From Amoebophrya sp. A120 (Eukaryota > Sar > Dinophyceae > Syndiniales > Amoebophryaceae), in contig CAJINV010000004.1 of the NCBI GenBank assembly GCA_905178155.1, positions 2,122,391-2,186,390 on the forward strand: DNA of 64,000 nucleotides, in the 5' to 3' direction. Positions 37,757 to 47,500 of this stretch are shown here, one piece after another. The stretch's first letter is position 1, and the number at the start of each line of letters is the position of its first letter. The notes beneath the pieces are model-generated. The model was given only the letters and a program-made list of their open reading frames with translations, did not search any database and was not told where the DNA came from. The translations under genes and the position numbers were made by a program.

Positions 37757-40153
37757 CTACTCAGTGCGGCCTCGTGTTGCAGGATTGTATTTGCCAAGTA
37801 AATATCTCGTAGCCCCGTCCTGCTGCACGAGAGCCGCACTCCAGAATTCCGCCTTCCACTGGTTGAACTGCACGCGCCACCCCTCGTCGCACCCGTACTT
37901 AAAATTGTCGCACAACTCCACGATGGACTCCAACCGCTGCGCTGCAATCTCGAAATGCGGTACCTCGTTCTCCTGGGGCACATCATCATGATCGTGGTAT
38001 GCAAGCACAGCGCCATTTTCCACCGAAACTCGGAACGAGTACCCCATCAGCATGATCTGGCTTGGTGGTGGTCTTTCGATGAACGTAGCCTGTACCTCGG
38101 GAAGTTCCGACAAATCAGTCCATGAAGGGAGGTCTGAAAGTTGTACTGCGGGGGTCGGGAGTGGTGTAAGCTGGCAAGCCCACTGTACGAACTTTTGTTG
38201 CTTGAGTGCCATGTGCACGGTCTGGGCACGGAGTTGTTCTTTCATCTGTCGCACGAGGGAGTACTCATCGAATAACTTGTATCTAGTGCTCCGGTACTGC
38301 ATTTCTAGCGACCGCACTATTTGGTCGAACGAAGAGACCAGCGATTGCTCGAGTCCCCGCACGCGATCACTCTGTATGGTGAAGGTTCGCATTTGTGCCT
38401 GCAAGTTATGCTCCCTACGCGCAATATCATCTCGTTGTACTTGTAGTCGTTGCTCTGCAATATCCGATGCCAACGCACGCGCCGCACGGTCAGCCAGACG
38501 ATCCCTCTGCAGCTGGGCCCGATGTCGCCGCACCGATTCGCGTCCTCGCTCCACATCCCGCATGAACTTTGTCTTCATGATTTGTTTCTTGGTGGACCGC
38601 CCCTTGCGCAGCCGGCTGCGATCCCGCTGCAACCTCCGCTCCTGCTGCTTTAAATGCGTTTCTCGTGCATCTAATTCAACCGTCCGCACCCGTAGCGCGT
38701 CCGTTTGTTCCGCAACAAGTGCTTCCCGCGCAGCAAGTTCAGACCCCCTCCCTGCAAGAGAGTTCTCCCGCGAAGAAACCGCCTGCTCTCGTGAAGAAAT
38801 ATCACTCTGCATCGCACTCGCAATCTGGAACTGCTTATCCGAATCCGCGAACTGCGCATTAGCTGCACGCATCGCCGTGTTCGCCAAGTGCACCTGATTC
38901 TCGCAGAATTCTGCAAGCCCCTCATTCGGCACGGTGAGCATTTGCTCCACGATGCGGACGCGTCGATCCTTGCTTGCAAGAGAGTCCCGCAACTGCTGAT
39001 TTTCTGAAGCAAGTGTCTTGGGGCTCTTGGAACTCGAAACTGCCGTGCTAATAGCGCCCGCACCTGGGCGGAGGATGTTCTGATGCACACCGTCAGACCC
39101 ACTCTTCAGCATGCCTGCGCCCCGATTTGCGGCGGCATCGAGGACCCGCACAAGCGCTGCAGCTTTCAAAGGATCCATCCTGAGCCCCGGGTTTGCCCTG
39201 GTAGTCGCGCGAACCGAACTCGTAGCTGCACCACCCGCTTGCGGGACCGAGGTTCCCGCCAAAAAATCGTTGATGGACCCGTCCCGGTGAATGAAGTCGA
39301 AGAAAGGGATGCTTGCACTAGGGAACTCCCGCGCAAACTGCTCTGCAACCTCCGTTTGCAAACCCGTAGCAAGAGGCTCGTACACCGCGCGGTTAGCTTG
39401 GGGGAACTCCGTCATGCCCTGCACACGTGGGATAAAGGGGACGGGAAGGAAACACGTGTTGTACTCGAGAGCGAGAAGCGTACGGATTTCACCTATCTTG
39501 CGATCGATGAACGTCTCGATATTCTCGTCGAAACCCATCTGGGTGCAGGAGAGCCCCATCATTGCTCGGGTGGCACACTTAAGTGCAAACTCCACCGCAG
39601 AACGCGTAGAAAACCGATTGCCGCACAGCGCCGATAGCTTGCCCGCTGTTGCAGCTCCCTCTTCGATGAACACTCGCGGTGAGAGCACTCTCCCAACGGG
39701 TGCGTCGAGAGCCGTCCGCACGAAATCAATCAAGGAGCACTTTTCGTTCCTGTTGAGTAGTTTTGTACTCCGCAAGTCGTTGTGCAATTTGTTGATCTTG
39801 CCGAGGAGTACATACCTTGCAGGAATGACCGTCTCCATCCGCAGCACTGGTCCCAGCATTTTCAACAATGCATATGGTTGCGTGCCAGGGCCGCAAGCAA
39901 AATGCACCGCAAGCCGATCAACCGCTGCAATCGGGTCCACCTGCTCTACTGCATCAGGGACGGGGAGGTCGATTCCTGCACGCACCTCATCTTGCGCAGC
40001 GGGATCGTGCTGGTGCACACCACGCGCTGGAACATGATCATCGCGAGCACCATCGGTAGAACCGCCCGTGCTACTGGCGCCATCGTCCTCACTCGCACCG
40101 TCGTGTGCCCCCGCGGTGGTGGTAGGAGAACCACTAGGTTGTACTTTACTCAT
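37757..40153 (-). CDS. Large coiled-coil protein, 798 residues, in the giant element block
   Basis: ATG at 40153. Residues 1-60 are Gly/Ser/Thr/Asp-rich and disordered. Residues 60-290 look globular (PYALLKMLGPVLRMETVI, FIDRKIGEIRTLLALEY). After a linker comes a long Arg/Gln/Glu-rich coiled coil, roughly residues 350-640 (SSREQAVSSRENSLAG, HLKQQERRLQRDRSRL, QRDDIARREHNLQAQM), then a C-terminal globular region (IMLMGYSFRVSVENGAV, GWRVQFNQWKAEFWSAAL). The end is TGA or TAA at 37757. No introner interrupts it. By position at the 3' end of the block and by shape it could be a structural or nucleocapsid-like protein, but I see no known gag motif or zinc knuckle. Function unknown. Confidence 0.6.
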   Translation of the reverse strand: MSKVQPSGSPTTTAGAHDGASEDDGASSTGGSTDGARDDHVPARGVHQHDPAAQDEVRAGIDLPVPDAVEQVDPIAAVDRLAVHFACGPGTQPYALLKMLGPVLRMETVIPARYVLLGKINKLHNDLRSTKLLNRNEKCSLIDFVRTALDAPVGRVLSPRVFIEEGAATAGKLSALCGNRFSTRSAVEFALKCATRAMMGLSCTQMGFDENIETFIDRKIGEIRTLLALEYNTCFLPVPFIPRVQGMTEFPQANRAVYEPLATGLQTEVAEQFAREFPSASIPFFDFIHRDGSINDFLAGTSVPQAGGAATSSVRATTRANPGLRMDPLKAAALVRVLDAAANRGAGMLKSGSDGVHQNILRPGAGAISTAVSSSKSPKTLASENQQLRDSLASKDRRVRIVEQMLTVPNEGLAEFCENQVHLANTAMRAANAQFADSDKQFQIASAMQSDISSREQAVSSRENSLAGRGSELAAREALVAEQTDALRVRTVELDARETHLKQQERRLQRDRSRLRKGRSTKKQIMKTKFMRDVERGRESVRRHRAQLQRDRLADRAARALASDIAEQRLQVQRDDIARREHNLQAQMRTFTIQSDRVRGLEQSLVSSFDQIVRSLEMQYRSTRYKLFDEYSLVRQMKEQLRAQTVHMALKQQKFVQWACQLTPLPTPAVQLSDLPSWTDLSELPEVQATFIERPPPSQIMLMGYSFRVSVENGAVLAYHDHDDVPQENEVPHFEIAAQRLESIVELCDNFKYGCDEGWRVQFNQWKAEFWSAALVQQDGATRYLLGKYNPATRGRTE

Positions 40154-40231
40154 GGCTCGGAGCACAGAAAAAATGTAAATAAAAGTGCGCACGCAATAGC
40201 ACCGAAAAAAGGATGAAGACCTTAGCGCCGA

Positions 40232-40453
40232 TTATTTCATTGAAAAGCTGTGCAAGGCGAAATCTATTTGCTTCTGCGACAAGGTGCACAAGAGCGTCAA
40301 AACGGACTGTTCCAGGTGTGAGCGTTGTTCTAGGCTAAGTGGTCGTGAAGAAAGCATAAACGCATCGGCCGCAAAGCGGTAAAAGTCGTCAGTACTAGCG
40401 AAGTAGCGCGTCCGAGTGACGTGTTGGCACCACCGTGCAAAGCGGGAGTCCAT
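40232..40453 (-). CDS. Small helical protein, 73 residues
   Basis: The frame opens further up from a TTG, but the first ATG is at 40453 (MDSRFARWCQHVTRTRYF). It ends 78 bp upstream of the coiled-coil gene, on the same strand. The rest is helix-forming (SLEQRSHLEQSVLTLL, QKQIDFALHSF). No known domain. Real coding is likely but not proved. Confidence 0.4.
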   Translation of the reverse strand: MDSRFARWCQHVTRTRYFASTDDFYRFAADAFMLSSRPLSLEQRSHLEQSVLTLLCTLSQKQIDFALHSFSMK

Positions 40454-41904
40454 TGTATCGCTGTGCACACAAAAAAATGGCAAGTCTTGTACTCTAGGTC
40501 GCGAGCGAAAGCGTGCTACACTCTAGGTCGCGAACGAAAGCGTACTACTGCCGAGAGATAGCACTAGAAGTGTCGCATGGGTGCGTTGCGAGCATTGCAC
40601 TAAGATAGATCCTGAAGCACAAACGAGGGACGCGACGTACAATTTTATCGTGGGAAATGCAACGAATACGCGGTGCAGATATCAGGACTGAAATTGTTTA
40701 CGTGCTAGTGCTAGTGTCTGCACCTCATCCCACCACGCAGCAGTCATTACCTGAAAGTGCGCATGGTAGGGATAGCCGAAAACGGATAAAGTGCAGTGCA
40801 ATTAGTATAACCCTCCGCAAATTACGCGTGTGCTGGTGGTAAAGCACCTTCGCAGAAACCGGGGGTGGAGATGTACAAGTATGTAGTGCGGTAGTGTTGA
40901 AGATTGGATGCGTGCAATAAATTTGTAATGGTGCTTTCGATGTTGCAGGAACAGTGATGCCACGAAAATAACTTGCTTTCGGTAGCACTACTGGTGGGGA
41001 GGTTGTAGTAGGTGCACCTGCGTTTTGCTCTGCCCTAAATGCATACACGATCGGTGCACAGATTCATGCATAAGCACCGCGCGGTGCGATATTAGGGGTA
41101 GGTGTGCCGTGTGGTCCAAAGTGCAGGCTGGAGATATAGAGTGCATTATTTATGTGCGCATTTGCGAAGCCATGGGGTCAGCTGTAGTGGGCCGCACCCC
41201 GTGTAGCAATTGCAACTTAATATTCCTACCACGAGCGCCAAAAAGAGCACGAAGCAAGCTTTTATGGAACGAAGTGGAGGCAGAAGTGTAGTAACGTCCT
41301 GGAAAAAAAGTGCAAGTACTATACAGAAAGCATTTTTATGTAGTTATATCCGCGCCCTTCTCGTGAACGCATCCTCGTGCTTTTTCTTTTGTAAGTACCG
41401 ATGGCACTCACGCAGGGTCCACCGCATGAGGCCAAGGGCAAAAATAGGAAAACCTCTATTGAAAATACATTAACGAAAAGCAACGAAATCACATACGAAG
41501 CGAAACACTGAAGTAGAACGCGCACAGAAAAGTACCTTGAGGAAGCTACAACATACGCATGTGGAACTCAGCACCTATGGTCGGAAAAAAAACGCGTAAA
41601 TGCACTCCGAAGTGCCGCGTTTGTGTGAAAAAAAATATTTCATTTTCTTGTACTACGTGCCTGTAGCAATTTCTGTGTACTTCAAAAAGTTCCGTTGAAA
41701 AATACGAGGCACATGTCCTTTCACGAAAATGAAGTCAAGCGCATCTCTATATTTCGTAAAGTGCAGTGCACAGAAAAAATTGCCATGTATTTACCCTGTG
41801 AAGTGCAATTCCTGTTGGTGTACTAGAAAAGGCTTCAAAAAGCACGTATTCCTGTATGCTCACCCGCAAGAACTAACGCAACTCCACGTGCACTAGGTGC
41901 GCAT
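40454..41904. other. Non-coding gap in the giant element block
   Basis: AT-rich compared with the flanking genes, with short frames only. Words AGTGCA and GTGCACT are frequent. It may hold a promoter or 3' end between two transcripts. Confidence 0.4.
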
Positions 41905-43059
41905 CTATTCCTCCACCGCACGCGCCCTCTTTGCAGTTTCATCTGCTGCAGCACGGGCACGAAGCGTACCGTCCGAAACCTCCATGGTGAACCCCGGCGG
42001 CAAGCCCCAAACCGGCTGCACCACATCCAGGTCCGGGTGCAAGGGGTTCTTCTTTGGACCAACCGAAACTTCGGTGAAGAGGTCGTCCGTGAACTCCTGC
42101 TCCTCCTGGACCGGTGCACTCACGGTTTCCGCCGCATCCGTCAATGCACTCGCAGCGGGCATCTCCGGGTGATCCCGTGCAAAATTTGCATCCGGAGTCA
42201 GCACGTGGGCATGTGCATCTCGATGCAGGTTGGTGCGCTGGTAGAAGTAGAACTGATCGAATGCACCCTTGATCGGCAGCTTGGGGTTGAAAATCGGGAC
42301 TGCACTGTTGCCCACCTGCACCCTCCTGTTGAAGATAAGGTCGAATGCAGGATGCGACGGCGCCGTTGCATTGTAAAAATCCGTACTGACCACGTTCACG
42401 CACCGGGGTGTTGCAGTTCGGTGGAAATACGATGACCCCGTCGTGCAACAGAACGTCACCGGTGTACGCACCTTCATCGTATCTCCTGCATTGTCGGTGC
42501 AGTATGTTCCAAAGCACGGAAATTTTGCATTAATGCAGTTGGCTTGCACATGAAAGTGACTACCAGCGCCCTCATATGCACAGACTTTCTCCCTGATTTG
42601 ATGGAAATGCAGGGCTGCTTTGGACACACGCACCCAGTGCGTACCGAACTTGCAGTTGAAGACCTGGATGAAGCCGTGCAGCACCACTTGGTCGCGCAGG
42701 TCCGGCGAGTACCCTTTCTCCTTGTAGTAGTGCATGTTGCAGAACGCGTCCGTGAAGTCCTCACCGAAATCGTACATCTTGTACACCTCACTGCCGACGG
42801 TCTCGATGAGCTCATTGGTGTCCATAAGGGTGAACCCACCTTGTTCTTTCGCGCACTTGAGGACGGCGTCCTGCAATTCCTTGGGCAAGTCGTCCCATGG
42901 GCACTCCTTGAACCGCCTCAGCCACTGCACCAGCAGGCTGTCACAGCACCTCCGGGACGACTCCGCTGAAGTAGACTGCGTGCTTGCAGGTGCAGCAACA
43001 GGGCCTTGCGCCGATGAAGAACGCTTCATGGAGCCCCCGGTCTTGGCGGTACTGGCCAT
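41905..43059 (-). CDS. Unknown protein, 384 residues, in the giant element block
   Basis: I start at ATG 43059 (ASTAKTGGSMKRSSSAQ). The frame is open much further upstream, but that extension shadows the gene at 43442-44359 and has poor composition. Core: CDSLLVQWLRRFKECPWDDL, GGFTLMDTNELIETVGSEV, GFIQVFNCKFGTHWVRV and a Cys/Phe-rich part (PCFGTYCTDNAGD, TPVTFCCTTGSSYF). The segments HGFIQVFNCKFGTHWVRVS and EKGYSPDLRDQVVLHGF vaguely recall OTU-type protease or viral cysteine protease layouts, but no catalytic triad could be set. C-terminus acidic (EEQEFTDDLFTEVSVG). Function not assigned. Confidence 0.5.
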   Translation of the reverse strand: MASTAKTGGSMKRSSSAQGPVAAPASTQSTSAESSRRCCDSLLVQWLRRFKECPWDDLPKELQDAVLKCAKEQGGFTLMDTNELIETVGSEVYKMYDFGEDFTDAFCNMHYYKEKGYSPDLRDQVVLHGFIQVFNCKFGTHWVRVSKAALHFHQIREKVCAYEGAGSHFHVQANCINAKFPCFGTYCTDNAGDTMKVRTPVTFCCTTGSSYFHRTATPRCVNVVSTDFYNATAPSHPAFDLIFNRRVQVGNSAVPIFNPKLPIKGAFDQFYFYQRTNLHRDAHAHVLTPDANFARDHPEMPAASALTDAAETVSAPVQEEQEFTDDLFTEVSVGPKKNPLHPDLDVVQPVWGLPPGFTMEVSDGTLRARAAADETAKRARAVEE

Positions 43060-43441
43060 TGTAGCACGGTGCGAAGGATGTTGCAGGCACAAATGTTGTA
43101 AATTTTTTGTACTAGTCGTACAATTTTGTCGCTGCAGATGTGTTTGGAGATGCAATTCAGATGGAAGGAGGTATTGCAATACAGATGAAGGCGTGCATGA
43201 GGTTGCGATCAGAACTTCAAATCGTGTAGTACTGCAGGGGGAGCTCGCTTGCATTTTACGATTTCTGGATTGCGGATAGAACTGTTTCTGCTTGCGTCTG
43301 AATTTCTGGTGGAACGGCGCCTGATTGACACAGAATTTCTTGCAGAACTGGGGCTTCCTGGAGCAGAACTGTTTGCCACTGTGTTGGAACTGTTTTCTCT
43401 TGCTGCAGCCCGTGCAGAGGATCACTTCATGAACTTGCATT

Positions 43442-44359
43442 CTAATTGTGGAGGCGAAATTTATGGAATGCGCTCGCACAATCCACGGCTGATAGGGACT
43501 CGGACAAGCCAAGTACCCGCTGCTGCAACTCGACGTCCGTATTTGACATGATCGTTGCATTGCGCGTAATTTTCCTGGCACCCACGCAGTGGATGAAGAC
43601 AGGCCTCGCGTCATCATCGTCAAAGAGTGCAAACGCCGCGGCACGGTTGGTACGCCACATGGAAAACATGAGGTTATCGAGCTCGTGCCGCTGTTTGTGC
43701 GAACGCCCATCTCCCACGTGCGAGCCCATGCACCTGTTACCAAACAAGCAGCGGTGCAGCATGAAGTAGCAGCCGACTTCCTGGCGTCGGGTGGGTGCAA
43801 AGACAGATCGGATTGCGTCGGATGTGTAGTCGATGTCGTCGTACATCGGTGCCGTCCAAATGAGGTCCTGCTCCACGCGCAAATCCTCGCGGTCCAAAGA
43901 AGGCGCACAGAAGTCCCGCTCCTCAAGCCCATAGTGCGCATGGTGTGCCCATGTACGCAATGGTCGGACACGCGGCCAGAACTGGCGGTCGAACCAAACA
44001 CCCACCTGCCGCTCTCTTGATGCAGTAATTTGTGCTTGAAGGTGCGCCCAATACTGCAACGACCGGTGGTATGATGATCCCCTGCAGTAGGCCATCCCGA
44101 GCCGAGAAATGCGCATGTTGATAGCTGCGTCGCGTCTCGCACACTGGAGGGCGTATTCTCGCAGCAGGAACTGCCCCTGAGCGCATTTACCGGGTGTAGC
44201 TGCCAGGCGCCCCAGATTAGCGCCGTCCGCAAGATCCCGTGCAATAAGCACCTGGAGAATAGCTGCTTCGCAAAAAGCACCATGGTGTGACATGTCTGTA
44301 GTTGTGCTCGTGTGCAGTAGCAAATCTTGTACCGGTGCGATGAAGATGTGGTGTAGCAT
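43442..44359 (-). CDS. CCCH-zinc-finger-like protein, 305 residues
   Basis: ATG at 44359, 194 bp downstream of the end of the 4272-codon frame. Helical N-terminal half (AILQVLIARDLADGANLGRL, REYALQCARRDAAINMRI). Residues about 200-225 read CYFMLHRCLFGNRCMGSH, a C-X6-C-X5-C-X3-H spacing like CCCH RNA-binding zinc fingers. It is followed by ELDNLMFSMWRTNRAAAF and a short acidic run (FDDDDARPVF). A probable RNA-binding protein of the element. A second CCCH-like site lies in the frame at the window edge. Confidence 0.55.
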   Translation of the reverse strand: MLHHIFIAPVQDLLLHTSTTTDMSHHGAFCEAAILQVLIARDLADGANLGRLAATPGKCAQGQFLLREYALQCARRDAAINMRISRLGMAYCRGSSYHRSLQYWAHLQAQITASRERQVGVWFDRQFWPRVRPLRTWAHHAHYGLEERDFCAPSLDREDLRVEQDLIWTAPMYDDIDYTSDAIRSVFAPTRRQEVGCYFMLHRCLFGNRCMGSHVGDGRSHKQRHELDNLMFSMWRTNRAAAFALFDDDDARPVFIHCVGARKITRNATIMSNTDVELQQRVLGLSESLSAVDCASAFHKFRLHN

Positions 44360-44552
44360 CCAGAGAGAAAAAGTTCAAGAGCATAACTCAAGTGAAAAGT
44401 CGCTGGTAGAAGTAATGCAGGAATTGACGTGGTATTGCTGGACGTGCTGGTTGAACTAGAACATACGAAGTGCAGCGAGTTGATCTGTCTCTGCCGTGCG
44501 CGCGAAAGTGCCGTGCTGCAAAAGTGCTGCGCACCGAGATCAAAATGTACTT

Positions 44553-47500
44553 CTAGTTGCGTCGCGCCCAAGCCCTTCGAAAAGGGTTCGGCACCCCATT
44601 AGCACGATCGGCCTTTGCCGCTGCAACGAGCTTCACAGCGAACTCTCTAATGGCGCTCGGTGATGAAAGAATTCCATTGAAGTGCGGGTATACTGCAAGA
44701 GGCCAGATGAGTGGCAAAATGCTCAACCCCAGCACTCCCCGGCGGCACACCGTAGTGATCGGCCCCATCCGCACGCCGAGCCACCGCGAAATCGTCACAT
44801 CCAGCTGCATCTTGTTGAACGCTTTCGCTATGTCATCAGACGTGTGCGCGCGGATGCCCGGCTTCATGAGAACGCCGATGATCTCCGATGGTCGGGACGC
44901 AATTGTTGCGATTTCAATCAAGCACTTATTCAGCGCTTGAAAGTTCGCGTACCCCCGCCCCAGAATTGTGTCGGAACGCGGAGCGCGCTTCCAGGGCACT
45001 ATACAGTTGAGAAGCCCGCGTTTTTCCACGTCGAGCACTTCCTGAATTCTATCTGCAAGATCCCGTTCTAGCAAGTAGCGACGCGGCACTGCCTCCCCCG
45101 GGGGCAAATCCTGCTGCTTCGGTGGCACTCCCGGAGACTTGGAATAATTCAAGCACTCCATGCCAATGAGCACCCTCTTCATAGGCTCAGATGGATGCCC
45201 CTCGCCGTAGTACACAGCGACACCGCCACTAACCTGCGAACAGTGGAGCGCTGCAAGTCCCCGCAAGTACGTGTCCAAAGGATCGTCGTCCTCGAGCTCC
45301 TTTGCAAGCGGGTCCGATCGCACGAGATCCTCGTCGATGTGGCGCACCATGCCACACGCAACCTCGAACGCAAACTGCGGTGTGCCGGGTGCAGCCGCAC
45401 TGCGGCGAGCCCACCACTTCATGTTCTCGGCGTGGAACTGCTCGAGCAAGTTGTACTCTTCTTTCGAAAGTTTGTGGTCCGCAGGAATATACTGGGAGAG
45501 CTCCGGCTTGTACCCAGAAGCCGCCCAGAGATGCCGAAGAATTCCCTTCGCAACGGCTTCGCCCGAAAGCACATCCGGACTCACATCCATAGTGAGCATC
45601 CCAGCGGCGCGGGCACGCCCGCGGGAAGGACCACGACCATCTTCAGCGACAATCTCGGCACGCTCCTGTTCCGCAAGCTTTGCCTTCTCCCGCTGCAACT
45701 CGCGTTCTGCCAAGCGCTCAAGTGCAGAAATTTCCGTGCGGACACTCCTGTCGCAAAGGATTGCTGCCTCTGCACTCAGAGCAGCGGTGTCCTCGCACAG
45801 CTGCGACGGTTGCTTGGTCGTGCGCACCTGTATGAACGCTAGATCCGGATCCTCCCTTGCAATGCGCCGAACCCCGAGGGTTTCCACCTCGAACACTGCA
45901 GAGAAATTGCGGTCGACTCGCTTTATGAAGATGCCTGCTCCGAGGAGATCACCCGCACCAAGAAGGCGAAAGCTTTGTGCTTTTCCTGCCGAAATCTCGA
46001 TGTGGACGAGATCACCGACCCGATACTGCGAAAGAGGAACAACCAGCCGGTGTCGCGACGCTGCCGCAAAGCGGTGCCAATCCAGTGCCGGGTCGTCAGC
46101 ATCGCCTCGAGAGGTACTCGCACCATCCGGGCGCACCTTTTTGGGGGTACTTTTCTTGCTGGCACCACGTGTTTTGGCGAAGCGCGGGAACCCACCCGAA
46201 AGCGCGTTCACATGCTGAGCATGCCCCTCCTCAGCCGGATCATCTTCCGCAGGGAAGACCTTCGAAGCAAACTTAGACACGAGAATCTGTTGCGTCACAG
46301 CATCCGGGTGCGATTTACTCTTGACGGGAACACGGTAGAGGTGGTACGGCAGCAGCGACATGCCGTACGAGTGGCGCCCCAAGTCGTAATTGCCAATCGT
46401 GATCGGCAAGTCGCCCGGCTGGTCCCCTGAACTCGGGAGAACGTACCCGCAAATAGGTGCCGACCGAAAAACTCTTCCTGTACGCGCGTCCGCAAGACCC
46501 ACCTGGAAAAGTATTACAACAGGATCTTTGTCCAGGTCCGACGCACCGGTGAACCCCTGGATTCGGTGCGGCCGCCACTTGCGGTTCGTACTGCCCGGAA
46601 CCACGCGAAGCCACCCCTTGGCCATCAGCGCCCGGCCGAACTCCGGGGAGATCACCGTTGTGATGAACTGCTGCGAGCTGCGCCAGAGCGAGCGTATGCG
46701 CCGTGGCCTCTTGTCCAACGGCACCGTCGGCCCCCCCGAACAGCCGCTGTCCGCTAAGGCAAGAGAAATGTCCTCGTTTGGAATGTCGCTCTCGCCGCAC
46801 TCTCCCTCAGGCGGGCTATACCGGACAGGCCCCTCGACCACTGCCACGGCGTGGGTGTCAGTGCAGAACTGGTGTCGCCCATCGAGTTTGGGATCTGCAT
46901 CGGCATTTTTTGCATGGCTCTTACCTAGCCAATGGTCGTCCGCAGCCGATGCAGCCATCTTATCCTCAGGACACGTCGGGAAAAGATCGTGGAGCTCGCT
47001 CGCAAAAAGCACATGGCCATCTGCGTCTACACTCTGGGGTGGGTACGACTCCTCCGGTGCAACCGGAGCTGTAGGAACCTTGCAGCCGGAAGCGTCTGAC
47101 GGTACTGTAGCTACGTCTGGTCGGATGGGCGCGCACGTACTGCGTTTAAAATTCGCGTGTGGTACGAACTCCACCTTTGAGCCAATACTGGGCGTTGCTG
47201 CAAATCCTGGCACCCGTAACGGTGAACCGAGGTCAACCATTCGCACCGACGGGCATGGCTCGAGAGGAAGAAGTTGCACATAATCTTCGCCGTAGTGCAT
47301 CTCGCTGTACTTCGCAGATATATCTGCTTCGAGCGAAAGGAGTGCATCGTCCACATCCGCCCAGCAGCGCCCCCGTGGTCGCACAGCCGTGCGGTGCCGG
47401 TCGTGATCCGAAGTAAGGAATGAGCTGCGAATCTCGCTACAAGTGGATCGCACCTTGAACATGGTTTCCATGCGGTCCACGAACTCCCCGCCATGGGTGT

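Noticed and set aside
38052-38897. Plus-strand frame of 281 codons
   Set aside because: Antisense shadow of the coiled-coil gene. Its Ser/Cys/Arg-rich composition mirrors that gene's codons.
43060-44571. N-terminal 500 codons of the 888-codon frame 41905-44571
   Set aside because: Ser/Thr/Cys-rich composition, and it overlaps in another frame the better-supported gene at 43442-44359. Only the part after ATG 43059 is kept.
45195-46218. Plus-strand frames of 215-315 codons
   Set aside because: Antisense to the 4272-codon frame, with no motif. They reflect the absence of stops opposite a GC-rich coding strand.
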